Assembly (NCBI GenBank): GCA_021845645.1
Contig: JAJZVM010000116.1
Location: 1-12,641, forward strand
Reading direction: 5' to 3'
Length of the DNA: 12,641 nt
Origin: Bacillota bacterium
GTDB lineage: Bacteria; Bacillota_E; JAJZYS01; JAJYTV01
The translations under genes and the position numbers were made by a program. How positions within the stretch are numbered: the first letter of the stretch is position 1; each line of letters opens with the position of its first letter. A model generated the notes under the pieces. The model did no database searches and had not been told where the DNA came from. It saw only the letters and a program-made list of their open reading frames with translations. Positions 1 through 8,448 of this stretch are shown here, piece after piece.

Positions 1-478
1 CGTCTCGCTCTCGCACGAGGAGACGTTCGCCCGGGACATCGAGAGCCCGGGGGACCTGCACCCCATTCTTGTGGCCGTCTGCGACCGCGTCGGCGAGCGC
101 TTGCGCCGCGAGGGCCAGGTCGCGAAGGGCGTCGGCCTCAGGCTGCGCAACCGCGAGTTCCGGGACTTCAGCCGCCAGGGCCCCCTGAGGGTCCCGACCG
201 CCCGCGCCGAAGATCTGCGCCAGGTGGCGCAGGCCCTGCTCGCCCGCATGCCAGGGACCGCCTTTCCCTGCCGACTCCTCGGTGTCACCGCCTACGGCCT
301 GCAGAGCGCCGCGTCGACCGCACCGGAACTCTTTCCCGATGACGCCGACGCACGCCGGGACCAGCTCTGGCGGGCCGTCACCTCCGTGCGGGCGCGCTAC
401 GGCCAGGACGCGGTCCGGCCGCTCGGCGCGCAGACATCGCGTCCCTCCCGTCGGCCTCCCGGCGGGTCGTCCAAATAA
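1..478 (+). CDS. dinB: DNA polymerase IV (Y family), C-terminal part, 5' end outside window
   Basis: Error-prone translesion polymerase. The frame is open from base 2, so the gene starts before the window; about 158 C-terminal residues are visible and the TAA stop is at 476-478. The visible part begins in the linker to the little-finger domain, with the family-typical [12 protein letters not shown] segment, and continues through the DNA-binding little finger ([10 protein letters not shown], then [10 protein letters not shown], which matches the usual 'LLGV..SGL' strand). The palm, fingers and catalytic carboxylates lie upstream and cannot be checked. The last 30 or so residues, rich in R, P, S and G, look like a disordered tail. 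No beta-clamp-binding motif of the QLxLF kind is obvious; the closest is QLWRAV, which is not convincing. It could be another Y-family member, but the SHEETF motif favours DinB. Confidence 0.88.
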   Translation, partial: VSLSHEETFARDIESPGDLHPILVAVCDRVGERLRREGQVAKGVGLRLRNREFRDFSRQGPLRVPTARAEDLRQVAQALLARMPGTAFPCRLLGVTAYGLQSAASTAPELFPDDADARRDQLWRAVTSVRARYGQDAVRPLGAQTSRPSRRPPGGSSK

Positions 479-505
479 CAAGTATTCCGATCTGTGTGCT
501 ATACT
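476..505 (+). promoter_or_regulatory. Candidate extended -10 promoter for cysK
   Basis: TATACT at 500-505 matches TATAAT at five of six positions. It is preceded directly by TGC (497-499), giving an extended -10 element. TAACAA at 476-481 is a weak -35 match with an 18 bp spacer. The spot lies just after the dinB stop and 29 bp before the cysK start codon, so cysK probably has its own transcript. No leader hairpin or T-box-like element fits in the short leader. Confidence 0.55.
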
Positions 506-534
506 TTGCCCACGCTCTACAAGGGGGCCACAGC

Positions 535-1458
<924 letters not shown>

Positions 1459-2823
1459 GCCCCGCCGTCCGGTTCCACCAGCGGCGGCAGCACGAGGCGG
1501 ACGGTCGTGCCCTCGCCTACCTTGGACGCGATCTCGAGCTTCGCCCGGTGCGCCTCCGCGATCTCGCGGGCGATGGCGAGGCCGAGCCCCGCTCCGCCGC
1601 CCGCGGCGCGCGCGGGATCGGCGCGGTAGAAGCGCTCGAAGGCGTGCTGGCGCACCTCGTCCGACATGCCCGGGCCCTCGTCCCTCACCTCGAGGGCGGG
1701 ACCCGGGCCCAGCCATGTCGCGGCGACGTGCACGGTCTTGCCCGCGCCGCCGTACTTGATCGCGTTGTCGACCAGAATCCAGAGGAGCTGCTTCAAAAGG
1801 TCCCAGTCTCCCTGCGCTGGCACCACCTGCCGCGTCTCGTCAACGACCACCGCCTCGCCAGGCAGGGCCTGGGCCTCGCCCACCGTCTCGCCGACCAGTT
1901 CGCCGAGGTCCATGCGACGCAGCTGCAGGCGCAGGCCCTGCGCCCCCCGCGCCAGGAAGAGGAGGTCCTGCACCAGACGCTGCATGCGCTGCGCCTCGCG
2001 GCCGATGGTCCCGACCGCCTCTTCGCGCACCTGCGGGTCGGAGCCGGCCCAGCGCTGCAGTAGTTCGGCGTAGCCCGAGATCACCGCGAGCGGCGTCCTC
2101 AGCTCGTGCGACGCGTCCGAGACGAAGCGCGCCTGCCGGGCAAAGGCGGCCTCCAGCCTGTCCAGCATGCGGTTGAAGGCCCTGGCCAGGCGGCCGAGCT
2201 CGTCGTCCGGGCTCTCGCCCTCCAGCCGGCGCGAGAGGTCGCTGTCGGAGATCTCCGTGGCAAGATTCGTCAGCCGCTCCACGGGTCTGAGGGCCCGCCG
2301 CGCGAAGAGGAAGCCGACGAGCGCCACCAGCGCGAGGCCGGCGACGCCGCCCTCGATCAGGAGCGTCGACAGGAGGTGGAGTTCCCCGAACGCGGCCGCC
2401 AGACTCACGGACACCTGCACCGCGGCCAGCGTCAGGCCGTGGTAGACGATCGGCTCGCTGACGTAGCTCGCCTGCTTGCCCTTGTAGGTGATGAGTTGCT
2501 GGACCGACTGCGTCAGCTTCACGGGCACCGGCAGGTAGGGCGTCTGCGATGCCCAGACCACCGTGCTGAGCGGGCTTACCACCTGGATGACGATCTCGTC
2601 CGGACGCGCGCCGAACAGGTACGCCTTGCTGTTCGCCTGGAGCGTGTCGAGATCGCCGCCCTGGGCGAGCAGGCTCTGGCTCGTGGCCATCGCCGTCGTC
2701 TGGGCGGTGCGCATGGCCTCCTGCACCACCTCGTCGCGCAGGAGCGTGAAGATGGTGAGGCCGAGCGCGAGCAGCACCACCGCCATCGCGGCCGCGATGA
2801 AGACGGTCAAGCGGGCGCTCAGG

Positions 2824-3501
2824 CTACGCAACCGGGCCCTCCTCGCGCAACACGTAACCGACGCCGCGGACCGTATGCAGGAGCGTTTGCTCGAACGGCT
2901 CGTCGATCTTGCTGCGCAACTGGTAGATGTAGACGTCCACGACGTTGGTCGTGCCGTAGAAGTCGTAGCCCCAGACGTGCTCCAGGATGGCCTCCCGAGA
3001 CTGCGGGTGGCCTTCGTGTCGCATCAGGTACTCGAGCAGGGCGAATTCGCGCTTCGTCAGCTCGATGGGCCGCCCGCCACGCTGGACGCTGCGCTCGAGC
3101 CGGTCGAGGCGCAGGTCGGCGACCTCCAGCACGTCTTGCACCGGCCCCTGCTGGCGCCGCGCCACCGAGCGGATGCGCGCCAGGAGTTCCTCCAGCTTGA
3201 AGGGTTTCGTCAGGTAGTCGTCGGCGCCGAGATCGAGCCCCTGCACCTTGTCCTCCGTCCGGTCGCGGGCGGTGAGAAGGATCACCGGCACGCCGGAGCG
3301 CCTGCGGACGGCCTGCAGCACCTGCATGCCACCGAGTCCGGGCAGCATCACGTCCAGGAGCACCAGGTCCTGGTCGGACGAAGCCAGGCGCAGGCCTTCC
3401 TCGCCATCGTGGGCGACGGTCACCGCGTAGCCCTCATGCGTGAGGGCGAGCTCAACATAGCGGGCCAGATCGCGGTCGTCCTCCACCACGAGGATGCGCA
3501 C
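2824..3501 (-). CDS. OmpR/PhoB-family response regulator
   Basis: DNA-binding partner of the kinase encoded directly downstream; 225 residues, normal for OmpR-type regulators. Receiver domain about 1-115: acidic pair E7/D8 and D9 in VVEDD, phosphoacceptor D50 in LVLLDVMLPG, a switch Thr in LLTAR, and the conserved Lys in LTKPF. The C-terminal winged helix (about 128-222) shows LTKREFALLEYLMRH, the YDFYGTTNVVDVYIYQLRSKI recognition region and VRGVGYVL at the end. The start is GTG 3501 with AGGGAGG (3516-3510) 8 nt upstream. An ATG at 3627 in the same frame would add 42 residues of low-complexity sequence and overlap the preceding gene by about 100 bp, so I rejected it. The gene sits 25 nt after the unknown protein gene, probably in one operon. 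Target genes cannot be read from the sequence; the nearby ABC transporter is the natural candidate. Confidence 0.93.
   Translation of the reverse strand: MRILVVEDDRDLARYVELALTHEGYAVTVAHDGEEGLRLASSDQDLVLLDVMLPGLGGMQVLQAVRRRSGVPVILLTARDRTEDKVQGLDLGADDYLTKPFKLEELLARIRSVARRQQGPVQDVLEVADLRLDRLERSVQRGGRPIELTKREFALLEYLMRHEGHPQSREAILEHVWGYDFYGTTNVVDVYIYQLRSKIDEPFEQTLLHTVRGVGYVLREEGPVA
2837..2844 (-). promoter_or_regulatory. Ribosome binding site that decides the TTG start of the histidine kinase
   Basis: Read on the minus strand, GAGGAGGG lies inside the 3' end of the response regulator gene, 5 nt before TTG 2831. This strong site, and the lack of a better-placed ATG or GTG, fix the non-standard start. 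Confidence 0.75.
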
Positions 3502-3526
3502 GACGAAAACCTCCCTACGTTCTGCG

Positions 3527-3961
3527 TCAGTTCGTCTGCGGGATTCCTTCGACGAGAGCCTTGGCGGCCTCGATCCAGCGCTGGCGCAAGGGCAGCAGGG
3601 CCGGGGCCAGGCGCACGGAGACGACAAACGGCCGATCGCCGCCTAGGATCTCCTGGTACGGCAGGTCGCGCAAGGCGCCCTCGATCAGCCTCAGGCCGCC
3701 CAGCACGTCGAACGAGCGGACGATGCCGAGCGCCGGAACGTCGATGCGCACCGTCACAGCGCCGCTCTCGAGGCTCGCGCCGAGCAGGTAGATGTCCTCC
3801 TCGTCGCCGAGCCGCATGACGGCCGGCACAAGGTTCACCGTGGAAGCCGTCGCCTCCCCAACCACCCTTTGCAGCCCCTCGATCTCCTCGGACGCCAGGA
3901 CGGGCATGCGCACGATCTGATCGAGGGTGCCCGGTGCCAGGGTCTTCGCGATGTCTTCCAT
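3527..3961 (-). CDS. Unrecognised 144-residue soluble protein upstream of the two-component system
   Basis: I do not recognise a family. The protein is 144 residues with no signal peptide, no TM segment, no cysteine and a single tryptophan (W129), so it is probably cytosolic. It appears mixed alpha/beta: a helical, acidic N-terminal third (1-40), a middle with strand-like stretches (DIYLLGASLESG at 56-67, VTVRIDVP at 69-76, FVVSVRLAP at 112-120), and a C-terminal amphipathic helix (about 121-140). The start ATG 3961 has a strong AAGAGGAG (3976-3969) with a 7 nt spacer, and GC-rich codon use matches its neighbours, so I believe it is a real gene. It lies between the ABC permease (60 nt upstream) and the response regulator (25 nt downstream). 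A role as an accessory or signalling partner of that pair is inference from position alone. Confidence 0.8.
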   Translation of the reverse strand: MEDIAKTLAPGTLDQIVRMPVLASEEIEGLQRVVGEATASTVNLVPAVMRLGDEEDIYLLGASLESGAVTVRIDVPALGIVRSFDVLGGLRLIEGALRDLPYQEILGGDRPFVVSVRLAPALLPLRQRWIEAAKALVEGIPQTN

Positions 3962-4021
3962 AGGAATTCTCCTCTTTTCTGTCTGATGCTGTCCTTAAGG
4001 TACCGCAGGAGCCGGCCGGGG
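3962..4021. other. Short intergenic gap between ABC permease and unknown protein gene
   Basis: 60 bp holding the ribosome binding site of the 3961 gene and the 8 bp palindrome CCTTAAGG at 3993-4000, which overlaps GGTACC at 3999-4004. I see no terminator with a T run and no convincing -35/-10 pair on the minus strand. Readthrough from the ABC genes into the two-component genes is therefore possible but unproven. Confidence 0.4.
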
Positions 4022-5551
4022 TCAGGCCCGGCCCTCGCTCGGCCGCACGAAGTCCATCGATCTGATGCGCATCTGGCTGAGCTCCAGGCAGACGTAGGCC
4101 TCGCCGACGGCCGCCAAGGTGCCCACGACCGCCCCCGCCCCGAAACCCGCCAGCAGGTAGGCCGCCGCGAAGAAGCCGGCGGCGATCGCCACCGCCACGA
4201 TCGTGACGAGGAAGCGCAGCCAGACGGCGATGCTGCGCTGATCGACGGCATGCGGCAGCAAGGCCCACCCGAGCACCCCCACAGCCCGCACCAGCAGCAT
4301 GAGGCCGAGCGCGAGCGGCAGGCTCCAGACCGCGACCGTCACCTGCCCCATGCCGATGAGCCAGCCGAAGGCCACACCCGCCCAGCCGATGCCGGTGACG
4401 AGAACCCCGGGCAGGAACCAGGCCAGAAGCTTCGTGGCCAGGGGACCCGGCGTCTGGGACCAGAGGGGTGTCGCCAGGACCTGGCCGAAGTTCATGGACG
4501 TGGTCGCCGCTCCCGTCAGCACCATGATGTACGCGACGAAGGCGGGCACCACCGGCCAGGGTACGCCACGCGAGCCCGCCAGCTCGCCCACCACCCCCGC
4601 CACGAGCCACGCCGCGACGATCAGAAGCGCCGTGAGCGGCCAGAGCGTCCGGTAGAGGCGCGCCAGTTCGACGCCGAAGAGGGCGAAATCGCCCCGCCCG
4701 GGCCAGTCGCGCCGCCGATAGCGCCGGCGCTTCGCCAGCCCGGGGGTCTGAGCCGCCAAGGCGGCCTGCTGGCGCGCCGCTAGGCCTCGCCGCCCATTGA
4801 GCTGCGGCAGGGCGCCCCAGTCGACGCCGAGGCCGACGATGCGCTGGGCCAGGAGCACCATCAGGAGGAGGACACCGAGCGCGAGCAGGCCGAGGATGAC
4901 GAGGGCCAACGCCGCGCCGTGCAGGGCCGAGACCGAGACCCGTAGCGGCCAAAAAGCGGCCGCGGCCGTCGCCAGTCCCGCCGTGCCGGAGCGCAGCAGC
5001 GCCGCGCCCGCATAGAGCAGAAGGCCCGCGCAGAGGGCCATGAGCAGGTAGCGCAGCGGCGGGCCCCAATCCCCCAGCCCAAGCAGGCTGTACCGTATCG
5101 CCATCGCCGCGATCAGGGTGAGGCCGACGCCGTAGAGCAGGACGCCCCAGCCGACACCGCCCGACGCGGCCATCTGCGGCACCCAGAAGACGGCCACCAG
5201 GACCAGGAGCCGCAGCTGGGAAACGGCCGTGCGGAGCAAAGTCCAGACCACGATGCGGTCGGGGGCAATGGCGCTCGGCACCACGAGCGCGAGGTCCGCC
5301 GGACGCGCCAGGAGGCGCCTGCGCCCGCCGAGTGCCCCGAGCCCAAGTAGAAGAAGCCACAGCGCGACGGCGTAGACCGATGCCGCGTGCTCGAAGTGCG
5401 GCATGGTGCGGCGCCCCTGCGACAGGATGAAGACGAGGTAGGCGATGACGAGCACGTACACGGCGAGACGTCCGCGTGCCCGCGCAAGTTGGCGCAGCTG
5501 CGCGAGAAGCGTCCGCCATTCGAGGTAGAGGAGCGCCTTGTAGCCCTTCAT
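4022..5551 (-). CDS. ABC-2-like exporter membrane subunit
   Basis: Membrane partner of the ATPase encoded just upstream; 509 residues, about 11 hydrophobic segments (roughly 29-45, 58-76, 100-125, 134-153, 165-187, 207-235, 303-322, 331-351, 372-392, 404-432, 444-468). A basic cytoplasmic loop at about 252-304 (with AKRRRYRRRDW) divides the protein into two halves. The N terminus (LYLEWRTLLAQLR) resembles the amphipathic coupling helix found at the start of ABC-2 type permeases. The start ATG 5551 overlaps the ATPase stop as ATGA, indicating translational coupling and a shared transporter. The frame stays open far upstream, but that part is the antisense shadow of the ATPase gene. The two-halved layout with a long loop suggests the poorly described 'putative ABC exporter' group; the substrate cannot be told. 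No periplasmic binding protein is nearby, in line with export. Confidence 0.82.
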   Translation of the reverse strand: MKGYKALLYLEWRTLLAQLRQLARARGRLAVYVLVIAYLVFILSQGRRTMPHFEHAASVYAVALWLLLLGLGALGGRRRLLARPADLALVVPSAIAPDRIVVWTLLRTAVSQLRLLVLVAVFWVPQMAASGGVGWGVLLYGVGLTLIAAMAIRYSLLGLGDWGPPLRYLLMALCAGLLLYAGAALLRSGTAGLATAAAAFWPLRVSVSALHGAALALVILGLLALGVLLLMVLLAQRIVGLGVDWGALPQLNGRRGLAARQQAALAAQTPGLAKRRRYRRRDWPGRGDFALFGVELARLYRTLWPLTALLIVAAWLVAGVVGELAGSRGVPWPVVPAFVAYIMVLTGAATTSMNFGQVLATPLWSQTPGPLATKLLAWFLPGVLVTGIGWAGVAFGWLIGMGQVTVAVWSLPLALGLMLLVRAVGVLGWALLPHAVDQRSIAVWLRFLVTIVAVAIAAGFFAAAYLLAGFGAGAVVGTLAAVGEAYVCLELSQMRIRSMDFVRPSEGRA

Positions 5552-6252
5552 TCCGTCTCCGTCAGTCCCAGGAACGCCTCCTGCAGGCTCCCGGACTGAG
5601 CCGTGATCTCCTGCAGGGTGCCCTCGGCGATCAGGTGGCCGCTCTGCAGGATGACGACGCGGTCGCAGATCTCCTCGGCGGTGCTGAGGATGTGCGTCGA
5701 GAGCAGGACCGCCGCCCCCTCCGCCCTCACCTCGCGCAGGGCCTGCAGCAGCTCGCGCTGGCCGGCGGGATCGAGGCCCACCATCGGCTCGTCCACCAGG
5801 AGGAGCCTGGGCTCGTGCAGCAAGGCGCAGGCGATCAGGAGTTTCTGCTTCATGCCCTTCGAGAGGGCGCCGCCGACCCGATCCGCCACCTCTGCGAGGT
5901 GCAGGCGCCTCAGGATCGCCTGCCCCGTCTCCTGCCAGCCGGCAGCCAGGCTGTAGGCCCTCGCGACGAAGCCGAGATGCTCCTCGACCGTCAGGAGCGG
6001 AAAGACTTCCGGCTGCTCGGGCACGAAGCCGACCAGGGCCTTCTGCCGCTCGATCGGCACGCCGTCGAGGTAGGCCCGCCCGGACGTCGGGTGCACGAGG
6101 CCCGCCAGGGCGTGCAACGTCGTCGTCTTGCCGGCGCCGTTCGGACCGAGCAGACCGACGATTTCGCCGGGCTGCACCCTGAAGCTGAGATCCCGCACCG
6201 CGGCGACGTCGCCATACTGCTTGCCCAGCCTCTCCACCTGCAGGCCATCCAT
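5548..6252 (-). CDS. ABC transporter ATP-binding subunit (ABC-2 exporter type)
   Basis: Motor subunit of the exporter, 234 residues from ATG 6252. Motifs are all present: Walker A GPNGAGKT at 36-43, Q-loop Q80 in PEQPEVFP, signature LSKGM at 130-134, Walker B LLLVDEP at 150-156 and the H-loop H187 in LLSTHI. Single-domain, of the NatA/CcmA-like class that pairs with ABC-2 membrane proteins. The signature has K in place of the more usual G or S (LSKGM), which is common in this class. I chose ATG 6252 because AGGAAGGG lies 10 nt upstream; the in-frame ATG at 6276 has no ribosome binding site and adds only a short charged extension. The gene overlaps the permease by 4 nt. Likely substrates for this class include drugs, peptides or lipids; nothing here decides among them. 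Confidence 0.93.
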   Translation of the reverse strand: MDGLQVERLGKQYGDVAAVRDLSFRVQPGEIVGLLGPNGAGKTTTLHALAGLVHPTSGRAYLDGVPIERQKALVGFVPEQPEVFPLLTVEEHLGFVARAYSLAAGWQETGQAILRRLHLAEVADRVGGALSKGMKQKLLIACALLHEPRLLLVDEPMVGLDPAGQRELLQALREVRAEGAAVLLSTHILSTAEEICDRVVILQSGHLIAEGTLQEITAQSGSLQEAFLGLTETE

Positions 6253-6276
6253 CGTGACGTCGCCCTTCCTCTCCAC

Positions 6277-6385
6277 GCCCGGACCGGCCCAAACGGCCAG
6301 GTCATGAATCTAAGTCTCGTATGGCCCAGGAAGATCTGTCAACGGCGCAGATGCCAGGGCACGGCGAGTGCGCTAAGATGCCTTT
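6277..6385. promoter_or_regulatory. Divergent intergenic region between ABC operon and MFS gene
   Basis: About 130 bp (6253-6385) separate the two divergent starts. On the minus strand a consensus -35 TTGACA sits at 6342-6337, followed 15-18 bp on by only weak -10 candidates (TACGAG or GAGACT). On the plus strand TAAGAT at 6374-6379 is a fair -10 without a good -35. I see no clear operator dyad. Confidence 0.35.
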
Positions 6386-7606
6386 ATGTCCAGATGGAGA
6401 CTGCCTTATCCCCCGGCCCTGGTCGTCCTCATTCTATCGACCGTGCTCATGGTGTCGGGCTTTTCCATGCTCTGGCCACTTGTGACGCTCTATGTGCACA
6501 GTCGGCTCGGCCTGCCGATGAGCTGGGCCGGCGCCGTTCTGCTGGTCCAGTCGGCGGCGAATCTCGGCGGCAACGTCCTCGGCGGCCCCATGTTCGACCG
6601 CTGGGGCGGAAGGCGCTCCATCCTGCTCGGAGCTGGCGCCGCCTCGCTCGCCGCCTTCGGCATGGCCCTGACGCACGGGCTCGCGCCGTATCTCGTCATG
6701 ACGGTCGTGCTCGGCGTGGGGACGGGCCTTATCTATCCCTCGATCAACGCATACGCCGCGCAGGTCTGGCCCGATGGCCAGCGCGCGGCGTTCAACGCGA
6801 TCTACGTCGCTTCGAACGTCGGAGTCGCCATCGGCTCGATGGCGGGCGGCCTCCTGGCGCAGGTCCACTTCTGGCTCTCCTTCACCGTGACGGGCGCCCT
6901 GCTTCTGGCCTATGGGATCGTCGTCCTCGTCGGCATGCGCGGGCCGGCCTTCCGCCGGGCCGGCCTAGAGCGGCGGGTCGAAAAGAGCGCGAGGCCACGC
7001 GTCGCGTCGGGTCTCGTGAGCCTTGCGCCATGGCTCCTCGCGATCGGTCTCTTCCTCGACTGGACCGCCTACGTGCAATGGCAGACGACGGTGGCGGTGC
7101 ACATGCAGGCGCTCGGCTTCTCGATCTCCCGCTACAGCCTGCTCTGGACCGTGAACGGCGTGATCATCCTCGTGGGACAGCCGCTCGTCGGCTGGGTCAC
7201 GCGCCGGATGCCGAGGGTGAAGCCGCAGATCCTCCTAGGGAACCTCCTCTTCATCCTGTCGTTCGTCCTGCTGCTCTCGGCGCGCAGCTACACGGCCTTC
7301 CTCGCCGGCATGGCCCTCACGACCTTCGGCGAGATGTTCGTCTGGCCGGGCGTGCCCGCCGCGGCCGACCGCCTCGCCCCCGAGGGGCGGCGCGGCCTCT
7401 ACCAGGGCATCGTCAGCGGCGCGGCCTCCACCGGCCGGGCGGCTGGTCCCCTGTTCGGCGGCGTCCTCTACGACCGCTTTCCGACCACGGTGCTGTTCAC
7501 GGTGATGATCGCGGTCTTCGTGCTCGGCCTTGCGGTGCTCAGCGTCTACGACCGCTTCCAGCCAGAGGCTGGGCGCAGGGATCCCGCCGTCACCGCCTCG
7601 CCCTGA
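6386..7606 (+). CDS. Major facilitator superfamily transporter (probable drug exporter)
   Basis: Proton-coupled membrane transporter of 406 residues with about 12 predicted TM segments, the standard MFS size. The MFS loop motif A is seen in GGPMFDRWGGRRS (66-78) between TM2 and TM3, and its weaker C-half echo is in GWVTRRMPRVKP. Further family-like signatures are GVGTGLIYPSINAYAAQ in TM4 and ASNVGVAIGSMAGG in TM5, where the drug/H+ antiporter motif C normally lies (here GVAIGSMAGG, a partial match). Closest in flavour to the YfmO/YttB group of multidrug exporters of Bacillota. Start ATG 6386 has almost no ribosome binding site; the next in-frame start would cut into TM1. It converges on the DUF190 gene with only 12 bp between stops. 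The substrate is unknown. Confidence 0.9.
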   Translation: MSRWRLPYPPALVVLILSTVLMVSGFSMLWPLVTLYVHSRLGLPMSWAGAVLLVQSAANLGGNVLGGPMFDRWGGRRSILLGAGAASLAAFGMALTHGLAPYLVMTVVLGVGTGLIYPSINAYAAQVWPDGQRAAFNAIYVASNVGVAIGSMAGGLLAQVHFWLSFTVTGALLLAYGIVVLVGMRGPAFRRAGLERRVEKSARPRVASGLVSLAPWLLAIGLFLDWTAYVQWQTTVAVHMQALGFSISRYSLLWTVNGVIILVGQPLVGWVTRRMPRVKPQILLGNLLFILSFVLLLSARSYTAFLAGMALTTFGEMFVWPGVPAAADRLAPEGRRGLYQGIVSGAASTGRAAGPLFGGVLYDRFPTTVLFTVMIAVFVLGLAVLSVYDRFQPEAGRRDPAVTASP

Positions 7607-7618
7607 AGGCGGCACAAA

Positions 7619-8029
7619 CTAGACCTTGGGCTCGCCTCCGCCTTCGGCGCCGCCGTCCGTCGCGGATTGGAGCTTGTGCTCGCCGGAATAGTGCACCACC
7701 TGGACGCCTTCGCGCGTCACCATGCCGTCGCCGACCAGCTCCAGGAGCGTCGGCAGGAAACGTTCGATATACTCGGTGGAGTCGACGATCTCCACGACGA
7801 CCGGCAGGTCGGACGAGAGGTCCAGGAGTCCCGCCGTATGGATGCGGCTCGAGGCGCCGAACCCCTCGATGGCGCGGTGCACGGTGGCGCCGGCCATGCC
7901 CTCGCGCTTCGCGGCGAGGATGATCGCATGCCAGAGGCTGCGGCCATGGCGCGTGTCCGCTTCCCCGATGTAGACCCGCAGGCGCTCGGCTGGCCCGCTG
8001 ATGCGCGGCGGTTTGACGGCCAAGTTCAT
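7619..8029 (-). CDS. DUF190 (UPF0166) PII-like protein next to crcB pair
   Basis: Small cytosolic protein of 136 residues. The family-typical start RLRVYIGEADTRHGRSLWHAI is spread over residues about 17-37, followed by the conserved REGMAGATVHRAIEGFG turn, the ASSRIHTAGLLDLSSDLPVVVEIVD core and a last strand VQVVHY. The family has a PII-like ferredoxin fold, and members are often found beside or fused to crcB, which agrees with the divergent crcB genes here. The biochemical role is not established; nucleotide binding or modulation of the fluoride channel is a reasonable guess. ATG 8029 is the only usable start, since an in-frame TGA lies 9 nt upstream. Its ribosome binding site is poor (GTGGGGG directly abutting the start). 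The C terminus is a short G/E-rich tail. Confidence 0.9.
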   Translation of the reverse strand: MNLAVKPPRISGPAERLRVYIGEADTRHGRSLWHAIILAAKREGMAGATVHRAIEGFGASSRIHTAGLLDLSSDLPVVVEIVDSTEYIERFLPTLLELVGDGMVTREGVQVVHYSGEHKLQSATDGGAEGGGEPKV

Positions 8030-8082
8030 CCCCCACTCTCAGCGCAGTATTGCCACATCCTTCGCCGATCTCCTGCCCTTGA
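8030..8082. other. Divergent gap between DUF190 and crcB genes
   Basis: I looked here for the fluoride (crcB) riboswitch and see none of its conserved segments on either strand. The only weak promoter hint is AATACT on the minus strand, without a -35. Confidence 0.4.
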
Positions 8083-8092
8083 AAGGAAGGAG
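8083..8092 (+). promoter_or_regulatory. Ribosome binding site implying a CTG start for the first crcB gene
   Basis: AAGGAAGGAG ends 5 nt before CTG 8098. In the crcB frame the region between the TGA at 8080-8082 and the first ATG (8137) holds no ATG, GTG or TTG, so this site points to CTG. Confidence 0.6.
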
Positions 8093-8097
8093 CCGCC

Positions 8098-8448
8098 CTG
8101 TCCCTGCTCGTCGCCCTCTCGGGCGCCGCCGGCTGCATGCTGCGCTACCTCGTGAGCCGCCTCGCGGCACCCGTGGCGCCTGAGTTTCCGCTTGGCACCC
8201 TGCTCGTCAACTGGACAGGCTCGCTGCTCACCGGCGCCATGGGCGGCGCCCTCGCCGCCCATCTGCCGTCCGGCCTGAGGATGATCCTGCTCGCGGGCTT
8301 CCTCGGCGGTTTCACCACCTTCTCCACCTTCACCTACGAGACGGCGCAGCTCCTGCGCGCCCGCGCACGCCTTGCGGCCCTCGGCAACCTCGTGCTGAGC
8401 GTCGGCGGCGGCGCGGCCCTTGCCCTCCTGGGGGCGATGCTGCCTTGA
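8098..8448 (+). CDS. crcB: Fluoride channel subunit CrcB/Fluc, first copy (probable CTG start)
   Basis: Four-TM subunit of the Fluc fluoride exporter, 116 residues if begun at CTG 8098. The start of the family, a hydrophobic stretch with a small-residue motif and Arg (LLVALSGAAGCMLRY), lies upstream of the first ATG at 8137; an ATG start would remove half of TM1. The pore Asn is N38 in LLVNWTGSLLTG. The central GGFTTFSTF (70-78) carries the sodium-site TTFST turn and both Phe-box residues, F75 and F78. So this copy has a full set of channel residues. It overlaps the second crcB as TTGA. Fluc proteins work as antiparallel dimers, and adjacent pairs of this kind commonly form heterodimers. If CTG is wrong, the alternative is a 103-residue truncated protein from ATG 8137, which I think would not function. 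Confidence 0.88.
   Translation: MSLLVALSGAAGCMLRYLVSRLAAPVAPEFPLGTLLVNWTGSLLTGAMGGALAAHLPSGLRMILLAGFLGGFTTFSTFTYETAQLLRARARLAALGNLVLSVGGGAALALLGAMLP

Noticed and set aside
3502..3627. Upstream ATG giving the response regulator 42 extra residues
   Set aside because: The extra residues are not receiver-like, overlap the unknown protein gene by about 100 bp, and GTG 3501 has a good AGGGAGG site.
2106..3819. Long plus-strand frames opposite the kinase and response regulator genes
   Set aside because: Antisense shadows of genes with intact catalytic motifs; the translations show no recognisable domain.
5552..6292. Long open frame extending the ABC permease upstream on the minus strand
   Set aside because: It overlaps the ABC ATPase gene in another frame, its translation is low-complexity R/G/P/A, and ATG 5551 is well placed and coupled to the ATPase stop.
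5476..7923. 815-codon plus-strand open frame across the ABC, MFS and DUF190 genes
   Set aside because: Codon-shadow of GC-rich genes on both strands; composition is rich in R, G, P and A, with no domain, and it crosses three well-supported genes.
8030..8097. Possible fluoride riboswitch ahead of crcB
   Set aside because: None of the conserved riboswitch segments could be recognised on either strand by eye.
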